Positions 30,560-39,223 of a stretch of 64,000 bases of DNA are shown in pieces; positions within the stretch are counted from its first letter, which is position 1, and each line of letters opens with the position of its first letter. The stretch lies in NCBI RefSeq assembly GCF_036226605.1, contig NZ_CP109000.1:5142501-5206500 (forward strand), written 5' to 3'. The position numbers and the translations under genes were made by a program. Source of the DNA: Streptomyces sp. NBC_00704 (GTDB lineage Bacteria; Actinomycetota; Actinomycetes; Streptomycetales; Streptomycetaceae). Below the pieces are notes generated by a model that saw only the letters and a list, made by a program, of their open reading frames with translations, was not told the DNA's origin and made no database searches.

Positions 30560-31198
30560 TCAGCAGTTCTCCCGGCCCAGGCCGTGTTCCAGGACGTCCA
30601 GGGCGCGGTCGAGGAGGCCGGCGAAGTCGCCCTGGTGGCCGTTCTCGGCCCAGTACAGGGAGGTCTCCATCAGGCCGCCGACGAGGGACATCGCGTGGAC
30701 GCGGACCTCCAGGCCGTCGCGGTCGAGGCCGGTGCGCTCGGCGATCGCTTCGCGGAGCAGCCGGCCGGTGACCGACATGCTCTCCATCATCCGCGACCGC
30801 ACGGCCGGGGCCTCCACCAGCAGCCGCGTGCGCAGCCGGGCCACCTCCATGTCGTCCTCGATGCCCGTGCGGGCGGCGGCGAGCATGACGTGGCGGATGG
30901 AGTCCGTCCAGGCCTCGTCCTTCGGGCGGGCCCGCAGTTCCTCCACGATGACGGCGTCGTACTCGTCCGTGAGGACGATGTCCTCCTTGGTCGGGAAGTA
31001 GCGGAAGACGGTCGACGGCGACACCTCGGCGCGCTCGGCGATCTGGTCGATCGTCGTGGCGTCGTAGCCCTGTTCCCCGACGAGCGCGTAGGTGGCGGCG
31101 CGGATCGCCTCGCGGGTCTTGGTCTTCTTCCGTTCGCGCAGGCCCGGTCGGGGGCGGTCGGCGGGAGAGCTGGTGCGTGCGGCCGTCATGGGCCTCAT
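30560..31198 (-). CDS. TetR-family transcriptional regulator
   Basis: The start at 31198 overlaps the MFS stop (ATGA) and gives 212 residues; the far longer open frame upstream is antisense-frame noise. The N-terminal helix-turn-helix reads GYDATTIDQIAERAEVSPSTVFRYFPTKE cut by the usual TetR pattern, at about residues 40-70. The C-terminal ligand domain begins after VEELRARPKDEAW and is of the MftR/TetR_C_17-like type. Being the second gene of the efflux operon, it probably represses that operon through the symmetrical elements upstream of the MFS start. The inducing ligand is unknown. Confidence 0.93.
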   Translation of the reverse strand: MRPMTAARTSSPADRPRPGLRERKKTKTREAIRAATYALVGEQGYDATTIDQIAERAEVSPSTVFRYFPTKEDIVLTDEYDAVIVEELRARPKDEAWTDSIRHVMLAAARTGIEDDMEVARLRTRLLVEAPAVRSRMMESMSVTGRLLREAIAERTGLDRDGLEVRVHAMSLVGGLMETSLYWAENGHQGDFAGLLDRALDVLEHGLGRENC

Positions 31199-32775
31199 TG
31201 TCGGGCATCGGCGTCGGCGGCCACCACGTCGGGACCGGCGGCCCCGGCGGCGGCGGCGGTCCGGCCGGACCGGGTTCCGGGCAGGAAGGCCGCCGCCAGC
31301 AGCGCGGAGACCAGCGCGGCGATCCCGCACACCAGCATGACGAGGCCCATGCCGTGGACGTAGGCGGCGTCCGCGGAGGCGGCGAGCGGGCCCGCGTGGA
31401 CCCGGTCGGCGACCGCGTGGGCGGCGACCACCGACCCGCCGGCGGTGTCGGCGGCCCCGGCGGGCAGGCCGGTGACGTCGAGCCGGTCGCGGAAGGCGTC
31501 CGCCAGCACGCTGCCGAGCAGGGCGATGCCGACGGCGCCGCCGACCTGGCGCAGGGTCATCAGCAGCCCGGAGCCGCTGCCGGCGCGGTCGGCGGGCAGG
31601 GCGTCCAGCGCGCCCGACATCGCGGGCACGACCGAGAAGCCGAAGCCGAAGCCGACGACCGACAGCCACAGCGCGGTGAAGCCGTAGCCGGAGTCGGCGG
31701 TGGTGCGGCTGCCCAGCAGCGCGGCGAAGGCCAGCACCACCAGTCCCGCGCTCACCACGCCGCGCGCCCCGAACCGGGTCACGACGGGCTGCGCGGCCCG
31801 CGCGGCGATGATCAGGCCGCCCATCATCGGCAGCAGCCGGACGCCGGTGCCGAGGGCGTCGTGGCCGAGGACGACCTGGAGGTAGGGAGGCAGCACGAAG
31901 AGCAGCCCGGACAGGACGAACATCACCAGGGTCGCGGCGAGCGTGTTGAACAGGAAGCCGCGGTGGGCGAGCAGCGTCATGTCCAGCATGGGCCGCCGCA
32001 CCCGCCGTTCGCGCAGCACCAGCGCGGTGATCAGGACCGCCGCGGCGGCGAACGCGGCCAGTACCAGCGGGTCGCCCCAGCCGCGGGTGGGGGCCTCGAT
32101 GATCGCGTAGACGAGGGCGCCGAGCCCGGCCGCGGTGAGCGCGGCGGAGAGGAGGTCCACCCGCGGGGAGGCGGGGTCGCGGGTCTCGGGCAGCAGGAAC
32201 ACGCAGGCGGCGATGCCGAGCGCGGCCATGGGCACATTGATCAGGAAGACCGAGCCCCACCAGAAGTGGTCGAGCAGCCAGCCGCCGATGATCGGTCCGA
32301 GCGGCAGGCCGAGCGTCGAGCCCGCGGAGACGATGCCGACGGCCTTGGTCCGCTCCCCGGGCGCGAACAGCGAGGGCAGCACGGACAGCGCGAGCGGGGT
32401 GATGAGGGCGGCTCCCACGCCCATCACCGCGCGGGCGGCGATCACGGCGCCGACGTTCTCGGCCAGGGCGCCGACGAGGGACCCGGCGAGGAAGACCCCG
32501 AGCCCGGTGATCAGCATCCGGCGCCGGCCGAACCGGTCGCCGAGGAGGCCGGCGGGGAGCATCAGCGCCGCGAAGACGACGACGTAGGCGTCGGCCATCC
32601 ACTGCTGCTGCCCGGTGGTGGCGCCGAGCTGTTCGGCCATGGTCGGCAGGGCCACGTTGAGGATCGTCGTGTCGAAGCCGAGCGTGAGCATGCTGGCGAC
32701 GAGGGCGCCGAGGGCCCACCAGCGGCGCGGGTCGGGTTCCACCGCGTCCGGGTTCGCGTTCGTGAGAGTAACCAT
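31195..32775 (-). CDS. MFS drug efflux transporter (DHA2, 14 TM)
   Basis: This 526-residue protein has about 14 hydrophobic helices. It has the DHA2 signatures: TMLTLGFDTTILNVALPTM-like helix 1 (LTLGFDTTILNVALPTM), motif A in GLLGDRFGRRRML, and motif C-like GSTLGLPLGPIIGGWLL. Such proteins use the proton gradient to export drugs or dyes. The ATG directly follows a promoter-like sequence with no ribosome site, so the mRNA may be leaderless. It is the first gene of the efflux/TetR operon. A link to the peptide cluster is not indicated, since several housekeeping-type genes lie between. Confidence 0.95.
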   Translation of the reverse strand: MVTLTNANPDAVEPDPRRWWALGALVASMLTLGFDTTILNVALPTMAEQLGATTGQQQWMADAYVVVFAALMLPAGLLGDRFGRRRMLITGLGVFLAGSLVGALAENVGAVIAARAVMGVGAALITPLALSVLPSLFAPGERTKAVGIVSAGSTLGLPLGPIIGGWLLDHFWWGSVFLINVPMAALGIAACVFLLPETRDPASPRVDLLSAALTAAGLGALVYAIIEAPTRGWGDPLVLAAFAAAAVLITALVLRERRVRRPMLDMTLLAHRGFLFNTLAATLVMFVLSGLLFVLPPYLQVVLGHDALGTGVRLLPMMGGLIIAARAAQPVVTRFGARGVVSAGLVVLAFAALLGSRTTADSGYGFTALWLSVVGFGFGFSVVPAMSGALDALPADRAGSGSGLLMTLRQVGGAVGIALLGSVLADAFRDRLDVTGLPAGAADTAGGSVVAAHAVADRVHAGPLAASADAAYVHGMGLVMLVCGIAALVSALLAAAFLPGTRSGRTAAAAGAAGPDVVAADADARQ

Positions 32776-32818
32776 GAAATGAGAGTAGCTGTCAAAAGAT
32801 GGCCGCTGTCAATACTCT
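32764..32818 (-). promoter_or_regulatory. Promoter with AGAGTA repeats before the MFS/TetR operon
   Basis: On the minus strand TTGACA (32812-32807) and TACTCT (32787-32782) are 19 bases apart, and the start codon lies six bases after the -10, pointing to a leaderless transcript. A second TTGACA lies at 32795-32790. GAGAGTA occurs at 32764 and 32781, and its inverse TACTCT at 32813, framing the promoter as a possible TetR operator. Confidence 0.4.
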
Positions 32819-32840
32819 GGGTCTCCGGGCACACGGAAAA

Positions 32841-32866
32841 CGGCCACGGCTGGAGAGCCGTGGCCG
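32841..32866 (-). terminator. Intrinsic terminator after hemolysin III-family gene
   Basis: CGGCCACGGCT (32841-32851) pairs perfectly with AGCCGTGGCCG (32856-32866) around GGAG. Read on the minus strand the stem is followed by TTTTCC, so it should terminate transcripts of the gene at 32903-33616. Confidence 0.75.
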
Positions 32867-32902
32867 GGTGGGAGGGGTGGCGGGGAGGGCGCCGCCGGTG
32901 TG

Positions 32903-33616
32903 TCATCCGTGCTGGTAGGCCACCAGGGAGATGCCGATGTAGTGCGCGAGGAAGGCGGCGACCGTGAGGGAGTGGAACACCTCGTGGAAGCCGAACCAGC
33001 GCGGGGAGGGGTTGGGGCGCTTGATGCCGTAGATCACGCCGCCCGCGCTGTAGAGCAGCCCGCCGACGATCACCAGGAGCATCACGGCGACGCCGCCGGT
33101 GCGCATGAAGTCGGGCAGGAAGAAGACGGCGGCCCAGCCCATCGCGATGTAGCAGGGGGTGTAGAGCCAGCGCGGGGCGCCGACCCAGAAGACGCGGAAG
33201 GCGATCCCGGCGAGCGCGGCCGCCCAGATGCCCCACAGCAGCCACCGGCCGGTGGAGCCCGGCAGGAGCAGCAGGGCGAGCGGGGTGTAGGTGCCCGCGA
33301 TGATCAGGAAGATGTTCGCGTGGTCGAGCCTGCGCAGGACGCGGTCCATGCGCGGGCTCCAGTCGCCCCGGTGGTACAGGGCGCTGACGCCGAACAGCAG
33401 GCAGGCGGTGACGGCGTAGACGCCGCACGCGATGCGGCCGCGGGTGGAGTCGGCGAGGGCGGTGAGCACGAAGCCCGCGACGAGGGCGACCGGGAACATT
33501 CCGAGGTGCAGCCAGCCGCGGAGCTTGGGTTTGACCGGATGCGGCAGGGAGAGCGCCACGGGACCACGGCCGGCGGCCGGCGTGTCCGTGGGCGCGTCGG
33601 GAACGGGCGCTGTCAT
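32903..33616 (-). CDS. Hemolysin III / PAQR-family membrane protein
   Basis: This 237-residue protein has seven hydrophobic helices. It carries the PAQR/Hly-III motifs: SALYHRG in helix 2, LDHANIFLIIAGTYTPLAL, and HEVFHSLTVAAFLAHY near the end; the conserved Ser, Asp and three His are the putative zinc/hydrolase centre of the superfamily. Bacterial members (YqfA) influence membrane fluidity and lipid metabolism; a true haemolytic role is doubtful. The first 25 residues are a disordered, proline-rich cytoplasmic tail. It is monocistronic with its own terminator. Confidence 0.92.
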   Translation of the reverse strand: MTAPVPDAPTDTPAAGRGPVALSLPHPVKPKLRGWLHLGMFPVALVAGFVLTALADSTRGRIACGVYAVTACLLFGVSALYHRGDWSPRMDRVLRRLDHANIFLIIAGTYTPLALLLLPGSTGRWLLWGIWAAALAGIAFRVFWVGAPRWLYTPCYIAMGWAAVFFLPDFMRTGGVAVMLLVIVGGLLYSAGGVIYGIKRPNPSPRWFGFHEVFHSLTVAAFLAHYIGISLVAYQHG

Positions 33617-33932
33617 GCACTCAATCGTACCTACGCGCCCGTAGGTCAGAGGCCTCCTGGGCCGGGCCGTGGACCGGGAGTGGCGGGCGTCTCACGGCGC
33701 TCCGGTCGACCGGCGATCGGCTGAACGTCAAGTGGACGCAAAGTGACGGCTCTACACGTGGCCATCCTCACTCCGCTCACCTGTGAGGCCCTCTGGACAT
33801 ATGGGCGCGGACATCGGAGGATCAAATGAGTGCGGTCGACACCGGATGAGCGCCCGAGGTCACACCGAGAAGCATCCGGGTCGCAGCCCCCACGGGGCCT
33901 CCAACAAAAAATCCCTCTTTTTAGGAGCAATC
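33617..33932. promoter_or_regulatory. Divergent promoter region between Hly-III gene and pckG
   Basis: The 316 bases hold no credible gene. A perfect 7-bp inverted repeat ACCTACG/CGTAGGT (33629-33646, four-base spacer) sits directly before the Hly-III start; TACGAT at about 33625-33630 on the minus strand could be its -10, making the repeat an operator candidate. Close to pckG an A-rich and a T-rich run precede the AGGAGC ribosome site. No clear pckG promoter was recognised. Confidence 0.45.
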
Positions 33933-35756
33933 GTGGCGCGCGAGAACGCGGCTCCCCCCGTCATCCCCACCGACCACCAGGAACTCGTCTCCTGGGTGAA
34001 CGAGATCGCCGAACTGACGCAGCCGGACAACGTGGTCTGGTGTGACGGATCCGAGGCCGAGTACGAGCGCCTGTGCGGGGAGCTCGTCGAGAAGGGCACG
34101 TTCAAGAGGCTCGACCCGGTCAAGCGCCCCAACTCCTACTACGCGGCCTCCGACCCCACCGACGTCGCGCGCGTCGAGGACCGCACCTTCATCTGCTCCG
34201 AGAAGGAGGAGGACGCGGGCCCGACCAACCACTGGAAGGCCCCCGCCGAGATGCGGGAGATCTTCACCGGTGAGAAGGGCCTGTTCCGCGGCTCGATGCG
34301 CGGGCGCACCATGTACGTGGTCCCGTTCTGCATGGGCCCGCTCGGCTCGGACCTCTCCGCCATCGGCGTCGAGATCACCGACTCCGCCTACGTCGCCGTA
34401 TCCATGCGCACCATGACCCGCATGGGACAGCCGGTGCTGGACGAACTCGGCTCCGACGGGTTCTTCGTGCGTGCCGTGCACACGCTCGGGGCGCCGCTGG
34501 CCGAGGGCGAGGCCGACGTCCCGTGGCCGTGCAACTCCACCAAGTACATCTCGCACTTCCCCGAGAGCCGCGAGATCTGGTCCTACGGTTCCGGCTACGG
34601 CGGCAACGCCCTGCTCGGCAAGAAGTGCTACGCCCTGCGCATCGCGTCCGTCATGGCCCGCGACGAGGGCTGGCTCGCCGAGCACATGCTGATCCTCAAG
34701 CTCACCCCGCCCACCGGCGAGTCCAAGTACGTGGCCGCGGCCTTCCCGAGCGCCTGCGGCAAGACCAACCTCGCCATGCTGGAGCCGACCGTCTCCGGCT
34801 GGACCGTCGAGACCATCGGCGACGACATCGCCTGGATGCGCTTCGGCGAGGACGGCCGGCTGTACGCCATCAACCCCGAGGCCGGCTTCTTCGGCGTCGC
34901 GCCCGGCACCGGTGAGCACACCAACGCCAACGCGATGAAGACGCTGTGGGGCAACTCGGTCTTCACCAACGTCGCCCTCACCGACGACAACGACGTCTGG
35001 TGGGAGGGCATGACGCAGGAGACCCCCGCCCACCTCACGGACTGGAAGGGCAACGACTGGACGCCCGCGTCCGGCGTCCCGGCCGCGCACCCCAACGCCC
35101 GCTTCACCACCCCCGCCGCCCAGTGCCCGATCATCGCGCCCGAGTGGGAGGACCCGCGGGGCGTGCCGATCTCCGCGATCCTCTTCGGCGGCCGGCGCGC
35201 GAGCGCGGTCCCGCTGGTGACGGAGTCCTTCGACTGGAACCACGGCGTCTTCCTCGGCGCCAACGTGGCCAGCGAGAAGACCGCCGCCGCCGAGGGCAAG
35301 GTCGGCGAGCTGCGCCGCGACCCGTTCGCCATGCTGCCGTTCTGCGGCTACAACATGGGCGACTACATGGGCCACTGGGTCGACGTCGCCAAGGGCAAGG
35401 ACCAGGCGAAGCTGCCGAAGATCTACTACGTCAACTGGTTCCGCAAGAACGACGAGGGCAAGTTCGTCTGGCCCGGGTTCGGCGAGAACAGCCGCGTCCT
35501 GAAGTGGATCGTGGAGCGACTGGACGGCCGCGCCGAGGGCGTCGAGACCCCGATCGGCGTCCTGCCGGCCAAGGGCGCCCTCGACACCAAGGGCCTGGAC
35601 CTCGCCGACGAGGACCTCGACTTCCTCCTCACCGTCGACAAGGAGATCTGGCGCGAGGAGGCCGCCCTGGTCCCCGAGCACCTCAACACCTTCGGCGACC
35701 ACACCCCGAAGGAGCTGTGGGACGAGTACCGCGCGCTGGTGGAGCGCCTGGGCTGA
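33933..35756 (+). CDS. pckG: Phosphoenolpyruvate carboxykinase (GTP)
   Basis: The GTG at 33933, preceded by AGGAGC, gives 607 residues, the usual length for GTP-dependent PEPCK. The P-loop and active-site cysteine are in FPSACGKTNLAML, with EGWLAEHMLILKLT before it and FGGRRASAVPLV (guanine-side loop) and NWFRKNDEGKFVWPGFGEN later. It converts oxaloacetate and GTP to PEP, GDP and CO2 in the cytoplasm, a central gluconeogenic and anaplerotic step in Streptomyces. An in-frame GTG/ATG extension from 33783 is not family-like. It is a single gene with strong hairpins downstream. Confidence 0.98.
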   Translation: MARENAAPPVIPTDHQELVSWVNEIAELTQPDNVVWCDGSEAEYERLCGELVEKGTFKRLDPVKRPNSYYAASDPTDVARVEDRTFICSEKEEDAGPTNHWKAPAEMREIFTGEKGLFRGSMRGRTMYVVPFCMGPLGSDLSAIGVEITDSAYVAVSMRTMTRMGQPVLDELGSDGFFVRAVHTLGAPLAEGEADVPWPCNSTKYISHFPESREIWSYGSGYGGNALLGKKCYALRIASVMARDEGWLAEHMLILKLTPPTGESKYVAAAFPSACGKTNLAMLEPTVSGWTVETIGDDIAWMRFGEDGRLYAINPEAGFFGVAPGTGEHTNANAMKTLWGNSVFTNVALTDDNDVWWEGMTQETPAHLTDWKGNDWTPASGVPAAHPNARFTTPAAQCPIIAPEWEDPRGVPISAILFGGRRASAVPLVTESFDWNHGVFLGANVASEKTAAAEGKVGELRRDPFAMLPFCGYNMGDYMGHWVDVAKGKDQAKLPKIYYVNWFRKNDEGKFVWPGFGENSRVLKWIVERLDGRAEGVETPIGVLPAKGALDTKGLDLADEDLDFLLTVDKEIWREEAALVPEHLNTFGDHTPKELWDEYRALVERLG

Positions 35757-35774
35757 GTCCCGCCCCGAAAGACT

Positions 35775-35826
35775 CCGCGGCCGGTGTGGGTGAGCCCTGA
35801 CCAGTGATCGTCACGGCCGGCCGCGG
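35775..35826. repeat. 10-bp inverted repeat after pckG
   Basis: CCGCGGCCGG (35775-35784) and CCGGCCGCGG (35817-35826) are perfect inverse copies 32 bases apart, starting 19 bases after the pckG stop. They could add to transcription termination or be coincidental GC symmetry. Confidence 0.4.
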
Positions 35827-35866
35827 TGCGAACCGGCGAGCCGCGTACAACGGCGTGCGCGGCCAT

Positions 35867-35918
35867 GGGCCCGTCGTCGTCCCCCCGTCAGCCCCGACGG
35901 GAGGACGACGGCGGGCCC
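35867..35918. terminator. Very long hairpin, bidirectional terminator candidate
   Basis: Bases 35867-35882 and 35903-35918 pair over 16 positions with one G-U, and after one mismatch six more pairs (CCCGTC with GACGGG) close a loop of AGCCCC. It lies between the convergent pckG and the gene at 36085-36525, the right place for a bidirectional terminator. The rest of the 328-base gap shows only the inverted repeat at 35775. Confidence 0.7.
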
Positions 35919-36084
35919 TCGCCCGTTCCCACCGGTTCGCGCGCGTCTTCGGGCGGCCCATGCCCGTATCGGGGCGGGGCTGGGCGGGGCGTGGGGAAAA
36001 TGGCGCCCGGTCCGCGCGTCGCTGCGGGTGCACGCGGACCGGGGCCGTTCAGGGACCCCGCGGAGGGGGTCGGCCGGCGGCGGT

Positions 36085-36525
36085 TCAGCCGGCGGCGCTC
36101 AGCTCGCCGGTCCCGACCAGCGCGGCGGCGTGCGCGTCCATGCGCTGGGCCGCCAGGATCGCCGCCGAGGTGTCCGCGCGGGAGGCGGCGACCACGAGGG
36201 CGCGGCCGGCCAGGGCGTGCGCCCGCTCGTGCGCGGCCGTCAGGCGCGGCTTCGCCGGGTCGGCGGCGAGGGGCGCGCGGGCCGGGGCGCGGCCGCCCCG
36301 CAACCGGGTGACCTGCTGGGCGAGCCGCGCGGCCGCGGAGTCCAGGTCGTCGGAGGGCGCCGCCGCGCGCAATTCGTCGGTGACGGCGAGCAGCGCCGCG
36401 AGATGCCCCGCGAGCTGGATGTCCAGCTCCTCCTCGCGCGAGCGGTGCGGGAAGTCCGCGGGCGAGTCGGCCATCGTGGTGGGGACGGACCCACGGGAAG
36501 AAGGGGTGCGGATCGGCTCGTACAT
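36085..36525 (-). CDS. Conserved hypothetical protein, Ala-rich
   Basis: This 146-residue protein has no family I recognise. The ATG at 36525 follows a good AGGAGG on the minus strand, codon positions are strongly biased as in real genes, and both strong hairpins lie just past its stop. The sequence is predicted to be mostly helical (REEELDIQLAGHLAALLAVTDELRAA, then two more Ala-rich helices), hydrophilic, with no signal peptide or metal motif. Upstream is a palindromic ATCC-N6-GGAT (36562-36575 area). Function unknown. Confidence 0.65.
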   Translation of the reverse strand: MYEPIRTPSSRGSVPTTMADSPADFPHRSREEELDIQLAGHLAALLAVTDELRAAAPSDDLDSAAARLAQQVTRLRGGRAPARAPLAADPAKPRLTAAHERAHALAGRALVVAASRADTSAAILAAQRMDAHAAALVGTGELSAAG

Positions 36526-36615
36526 GAGGATGGCCTCCTGTGCTGTCAGGAAACCATCCTAGCTTGGATTTCGTCTAAAGTAGCGACTCGGCCGAAGTCG
36601 CCGCCCACATCGCGT

Positions 36616-37827
36616 TTAAAGCTGGCCGTAGCCGTCCAGGAAGCGCGCGATCCGGCCCATGGCGTCCCGCAGGTCCGTCACCGAGGGCAGGGTGACGACC
36701 CGGAAGTGGTCGGGCTCGGGCCAGTTGAAGCCGGTGCCCTGGACGACCATGATCTTCTCCCGGCGCAGCAGGTCCAGGACCATCCGCCGGTCGTCCTTGA
36801 TCTTGAAGACGGCCGGGTCCAGGCGCGGGAACAGGTACAGCGCGCCCTTGGGCCGCACGCACGTCACGCCCGGGATCTGCGTGAGCAGGTCGTACGCCGT
36901 GTCCAACTGCTCCTTGAGGCGTCCGCCCGGCAGCACCAGGTCGCCGATCGTCTGGCGTCCGCTGAGCGCGGCCACCACTCCGTGCTGGCCCGGCATGTTC
37001 GCGCACAGGCGCATGTTCGCCAGGATCGTCAGGCCCTCGATGTAGGAGTCGGCGTGCGCGCGCGGGCCGGAGATCGCCATCCAGCCCACCCGGTAGCCGG
37101 CCACCCGGTACGCCTTCGACATGCCGTTGAAGGTGAGGGTGAGCAGATCCGGGGCGACCTTGGCGGTGGGGGTGTGGACGGCGCCGTCGTAGAGGATCTT
37201 GTCGTAGATCTCGTCCGAGCAGACCAGCAGGTTGTGGCGGCGCGCGATGTCGGTCAGCCCCCGCACCATCGCCTCGTCGTACACCGCGCCCGTCGGGTTG
37301 TTCGGGTTGATGATGACGATCGCCTTGGTGCGGTCGGTGACCTTGCGCTCGACGTCCGCGAGGTCCGGCATCCAGTCCGACTGCTCGTCGCACCGGTAGT
37401 GCACGGCGGTGCCGCCGGAGAGCGACACGGCGGCGGTCCACAGCGGGTAGTCCGGGGACGGGACCAGGACCTCGTCCCCGTCGTCCAGCAGGCCCTGCAT
37501 CGCCATGACGATCAGCTCGGAGACGCCGTTGCCGACGAAGACGTGCTCGACGTCCGTCTCGATGCCGAGCGTCTGGTTGTGCATCACGACGGCCCTGCGG
37601 GCGGCCAGCAGCCCCTTGGCGTCGCCGTAGCCGTGCGCCGTGGAGACGTTGCGGAGGATGTCCTCCAGGATCTCCGGCGGGCAGTCGAAGCCGAAGGCGG
37701 CCGGGTTGCCGGTGTTCAGCTTGAGGATGCGGTGGCCGGCCGCTTCCAGGCGCATCGCCTCCTCGAGAACCGGTCCCCGGATCTCGTAACAGACGTTGGC
37801 GAGCTTGGTCGACTGGATCACCTGCAT
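36616..37827 (-). CDS. Class I aminotransferase, AlaA-like
   Basis: This 403-residue PLP enzyme starts at the ATG MQVIQSTKLANVCYEIRGPV, the conserved start of AlaA/AlaT-type transaminases; a GTG 51 bases upstream would add 17 atypical residues. The Schiff-base Lys is in TFNGMSKAYRVAGYRVGW, and NPNNPTGAVY and the C-terminal Arg in DHFRVVTLPS complete the fold-type I set. It likely interconverts alanine/pyruvate and glutamate/2-oxoglutarate in the cytoplasm. No strong ribosome site was seen before the chosen ATG, so the start is less certain than the identity. Confidence 0.9.
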   Translation of the reverse strand: MQVIQSTKLANVCYEIRGPVLEEAMRLEAAGHRILKLNTGNPAAFGFDCPPEILEDILRNVSTAHGYGDAKGLLAARRAVVMHNQTLGIETDVEHVFVGNGVSELIVMAMQGLLDDGDEVLVPSPDYPLWTAAVSLSGGTAVHYRCDEQSDWMPDLADVERKVTDRTKAIVIINPNNPTGAVYDEAMVRGLTDIARRHNLLVCSDEIYDKILYDGAVHTPTAKVAPDLLTLTFNGMSKAYRVAGYRVGWMAISGPRAHADSYIEGLTILANMRLCANMPGQHGVVAALSGRQTIGDLVLPGGRLKEQLDTAYDLLTQIPGVTCVRPKGALYLFPRLDPAVFKIKDDRRMVLDLLRREKIMVVQGTGFNWPEPDHFRVVTLPSVTDLRDAMGRIARFLDGYGQL

Positions 37828-38282
37828 GTCTGGGAGCTTACGGCCCGGTAACGCTCCGTGGGGCGTGTTTTCCGCCACGCGAGACGGGTGATTTGGTGCG
37901 TTTTGGTCGGCGCTCGCGCCGGCCGGACGCCCCCTGCGTCACACCCGCCTCCGGCGCCCCCGCCGTTTCGGGCCCTCCCGGCGTTCCCCGCGCCCCGCGG
38001 GTTTCCCGGGGCGCCCCCGGCGGGCGTTCCCGGGCCGGGCGGAGAAGCCGCGCCCCCGGTGCGGCCGAACGTGTGCCGGACGTGTGCCGGACGTGTGCCG
38101 CCCGTGCGCGGCCGCGATCGCGTGCGCCGCCGCGTTCCCCGCCGCCGGGCAAGCGGACGCTCCCTTCCGGCGGCCGAAAACCCACCCTTGTCCTCACCTC
38201 TCCGTGCACTAACAATGCGCATGACAACTCCACGGGCGGCCGGAAGATCTCCGGCCGTCCTGTCGTAAGAGGGGACCCCCAC
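37828..38282. other. Intergenic region with 11-bp tandem repeat
   Basis: The 455 bases between divergent aminotransferase and protease genes hold no convincing gene. Three tandem copies of ACGTGTGCCGG lie at 38069-38101 (last copy with one change). About one helical turn of spacing makes a regulator-binding array possible. Further right, CACTAACAATGC is the only AT-rich patch and may be near the protease promoter. Confidence 0.5.
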
Positions 38283-39191
38283 ATGAGAAAGCCTCTCGTC
38301 GCCGCGTTCTTCGCCCTGGCCGTCGCCGGGGCCGGTGCGGCGCCCGCGGTCGCCGCACCGGCGGACGCGCAGCCCGCCACCGGCGCCTCCACCGTCACCG
38401 CGGCCCCCGCCCCCGCGGGCGGCGCGACCGCGACCGCGTCGGCCGCTCCCGCGCTGCGGGCCGTCAACCTCGCCGGCACCGTCGCGCTCAGCAACTGCTC
38501 CGGCTCGGTCGTCCGCTTCCCGAACTCCCTGGACACCGACCCGGCGCTGGTCCTCTCCAACGGCCACTGCCTGTCGACCGGCTTCCCCGAGCCGGGCGAG
38601 GTGCTCGTCAACCAGGCGTCCAGCCGCACGTTCAGCCTGCTCAACTCGTCCGGCGGCCGCGTCGCGACCCTGCGCGCCAGCAAGCTGGCCTACGGGACGA
38701 TGACCGACACGGACATCTCCATCTACCAGCTCACCAGCACCTACGCGTCGATCAAGAACGCGTACGGGATCTCCGCGCTCACCGTGCAGGACACCCACCC
38801 GGTCGCCGGCACCGCCATCACCGTGGCGTCCGGCTACTGGAAGCGGCTCTACAACTGCGCCATCGACGGGTTCGTCTACCGGATGAAGGAGGGCGCCTGG
38901 ACCTGGAAGGACTCGGTCCGCTACACCTCCGCCTGCCAGACCATCGGCGGCACCTCCGGCTCGCCGGTGATCGACCAGTCCACCGGCAAGGTCGTCGCCG
39001 TCAACAACACCGGCAACGAGGACGGCCAGCGCTGCACGGAGAACAACCCGTGCGAGGTCGACGCCAACGGCAACGTCACCGTCCGCAAGGGCATCAACTA
39101 CGCCCAGGAGACCTACCTCATCCCGGCCTGCTTCACCACCGGCAACCAGCTCAGCCTGAACAAGAGCGGCTGCACCCTGCCCAAGCCGTAG
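38283..39191 (+). CDS. Secreted trypsin-like serine protease
   Basis: The ATG at 38283, after GAGGGGAC, gives 302 residues. A signal peptide (RKPLVAAFFALAVAGAGAAPAVA) ends near 25, followed by a 35-residue Ala/Pro-rich linker or propeptide. The chymotrypsin-fold triad is His95 (SNGHCLST), Asp144 (TDTDISIYQL) and Ser225 (GGTSGSPVI). Several Cys (NC..., SAC, RC, PC, AC, GC) could form disulfides, as expected for an extracellular enzyme. A longer in-frame region upstream is GC-frame noise. Substrate range unknown. Confidence 0.9.
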   Translation: MRKPLVAAFFALAVAGAGAAPAVAAPADAQPATGASTVTAAPAPAGGATATASAAPALRAVNLAGTVALSNCSGSVVRFPNSLDTDPALVLSNGHCLSTGFPEPGEVLVNQASSRTFSLLNSSGGRVATLRASKLAYGTMTDTDISIYQLTSTYASIKNAYGISALTVQDTHPVAGTAITVASGYWKRLYNCAIDGFVYRMKEGAWTWKDSVRYTSACQTIGGTSGSPVIDQSTGKVVAVNNTGNEDGQRCTENNPCEVDANGNVTVRKGINYAQETYLIPACFTTGNQLSLNKSGCTLPKP

Positions 39192-39223
39192 GACGGGACG
39201 GCGGGGCGGCGGGGCGTCCCGTC
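39192..39223. terminator. Hairpin between convergent protease and D-aminoacylase genes
   Basis: GACGGGACG (39192-39200) pairs with CGTCCCGTC (39215-39223) around a G-rich 14-base loop. It overlaps the last bases of the deacylase stop codon and follows the protease stop, so it can serve both. Confidence 0.55.

Noticed and set aside
32903..33616. Hemolysin III-family protein as a virulence toxin
   Set aside because: The motifs are those of the general PAQR/YqfA membrane family, found in non-pathogens. A haemolytic role is not supported by sequence.
36028..37851. A 607-residue plus-strand open frame across the hypothetical and aminotransferase genes
   Set aside because: It is antisense to an unmistakable PLP aminotransferase and has no motifs.
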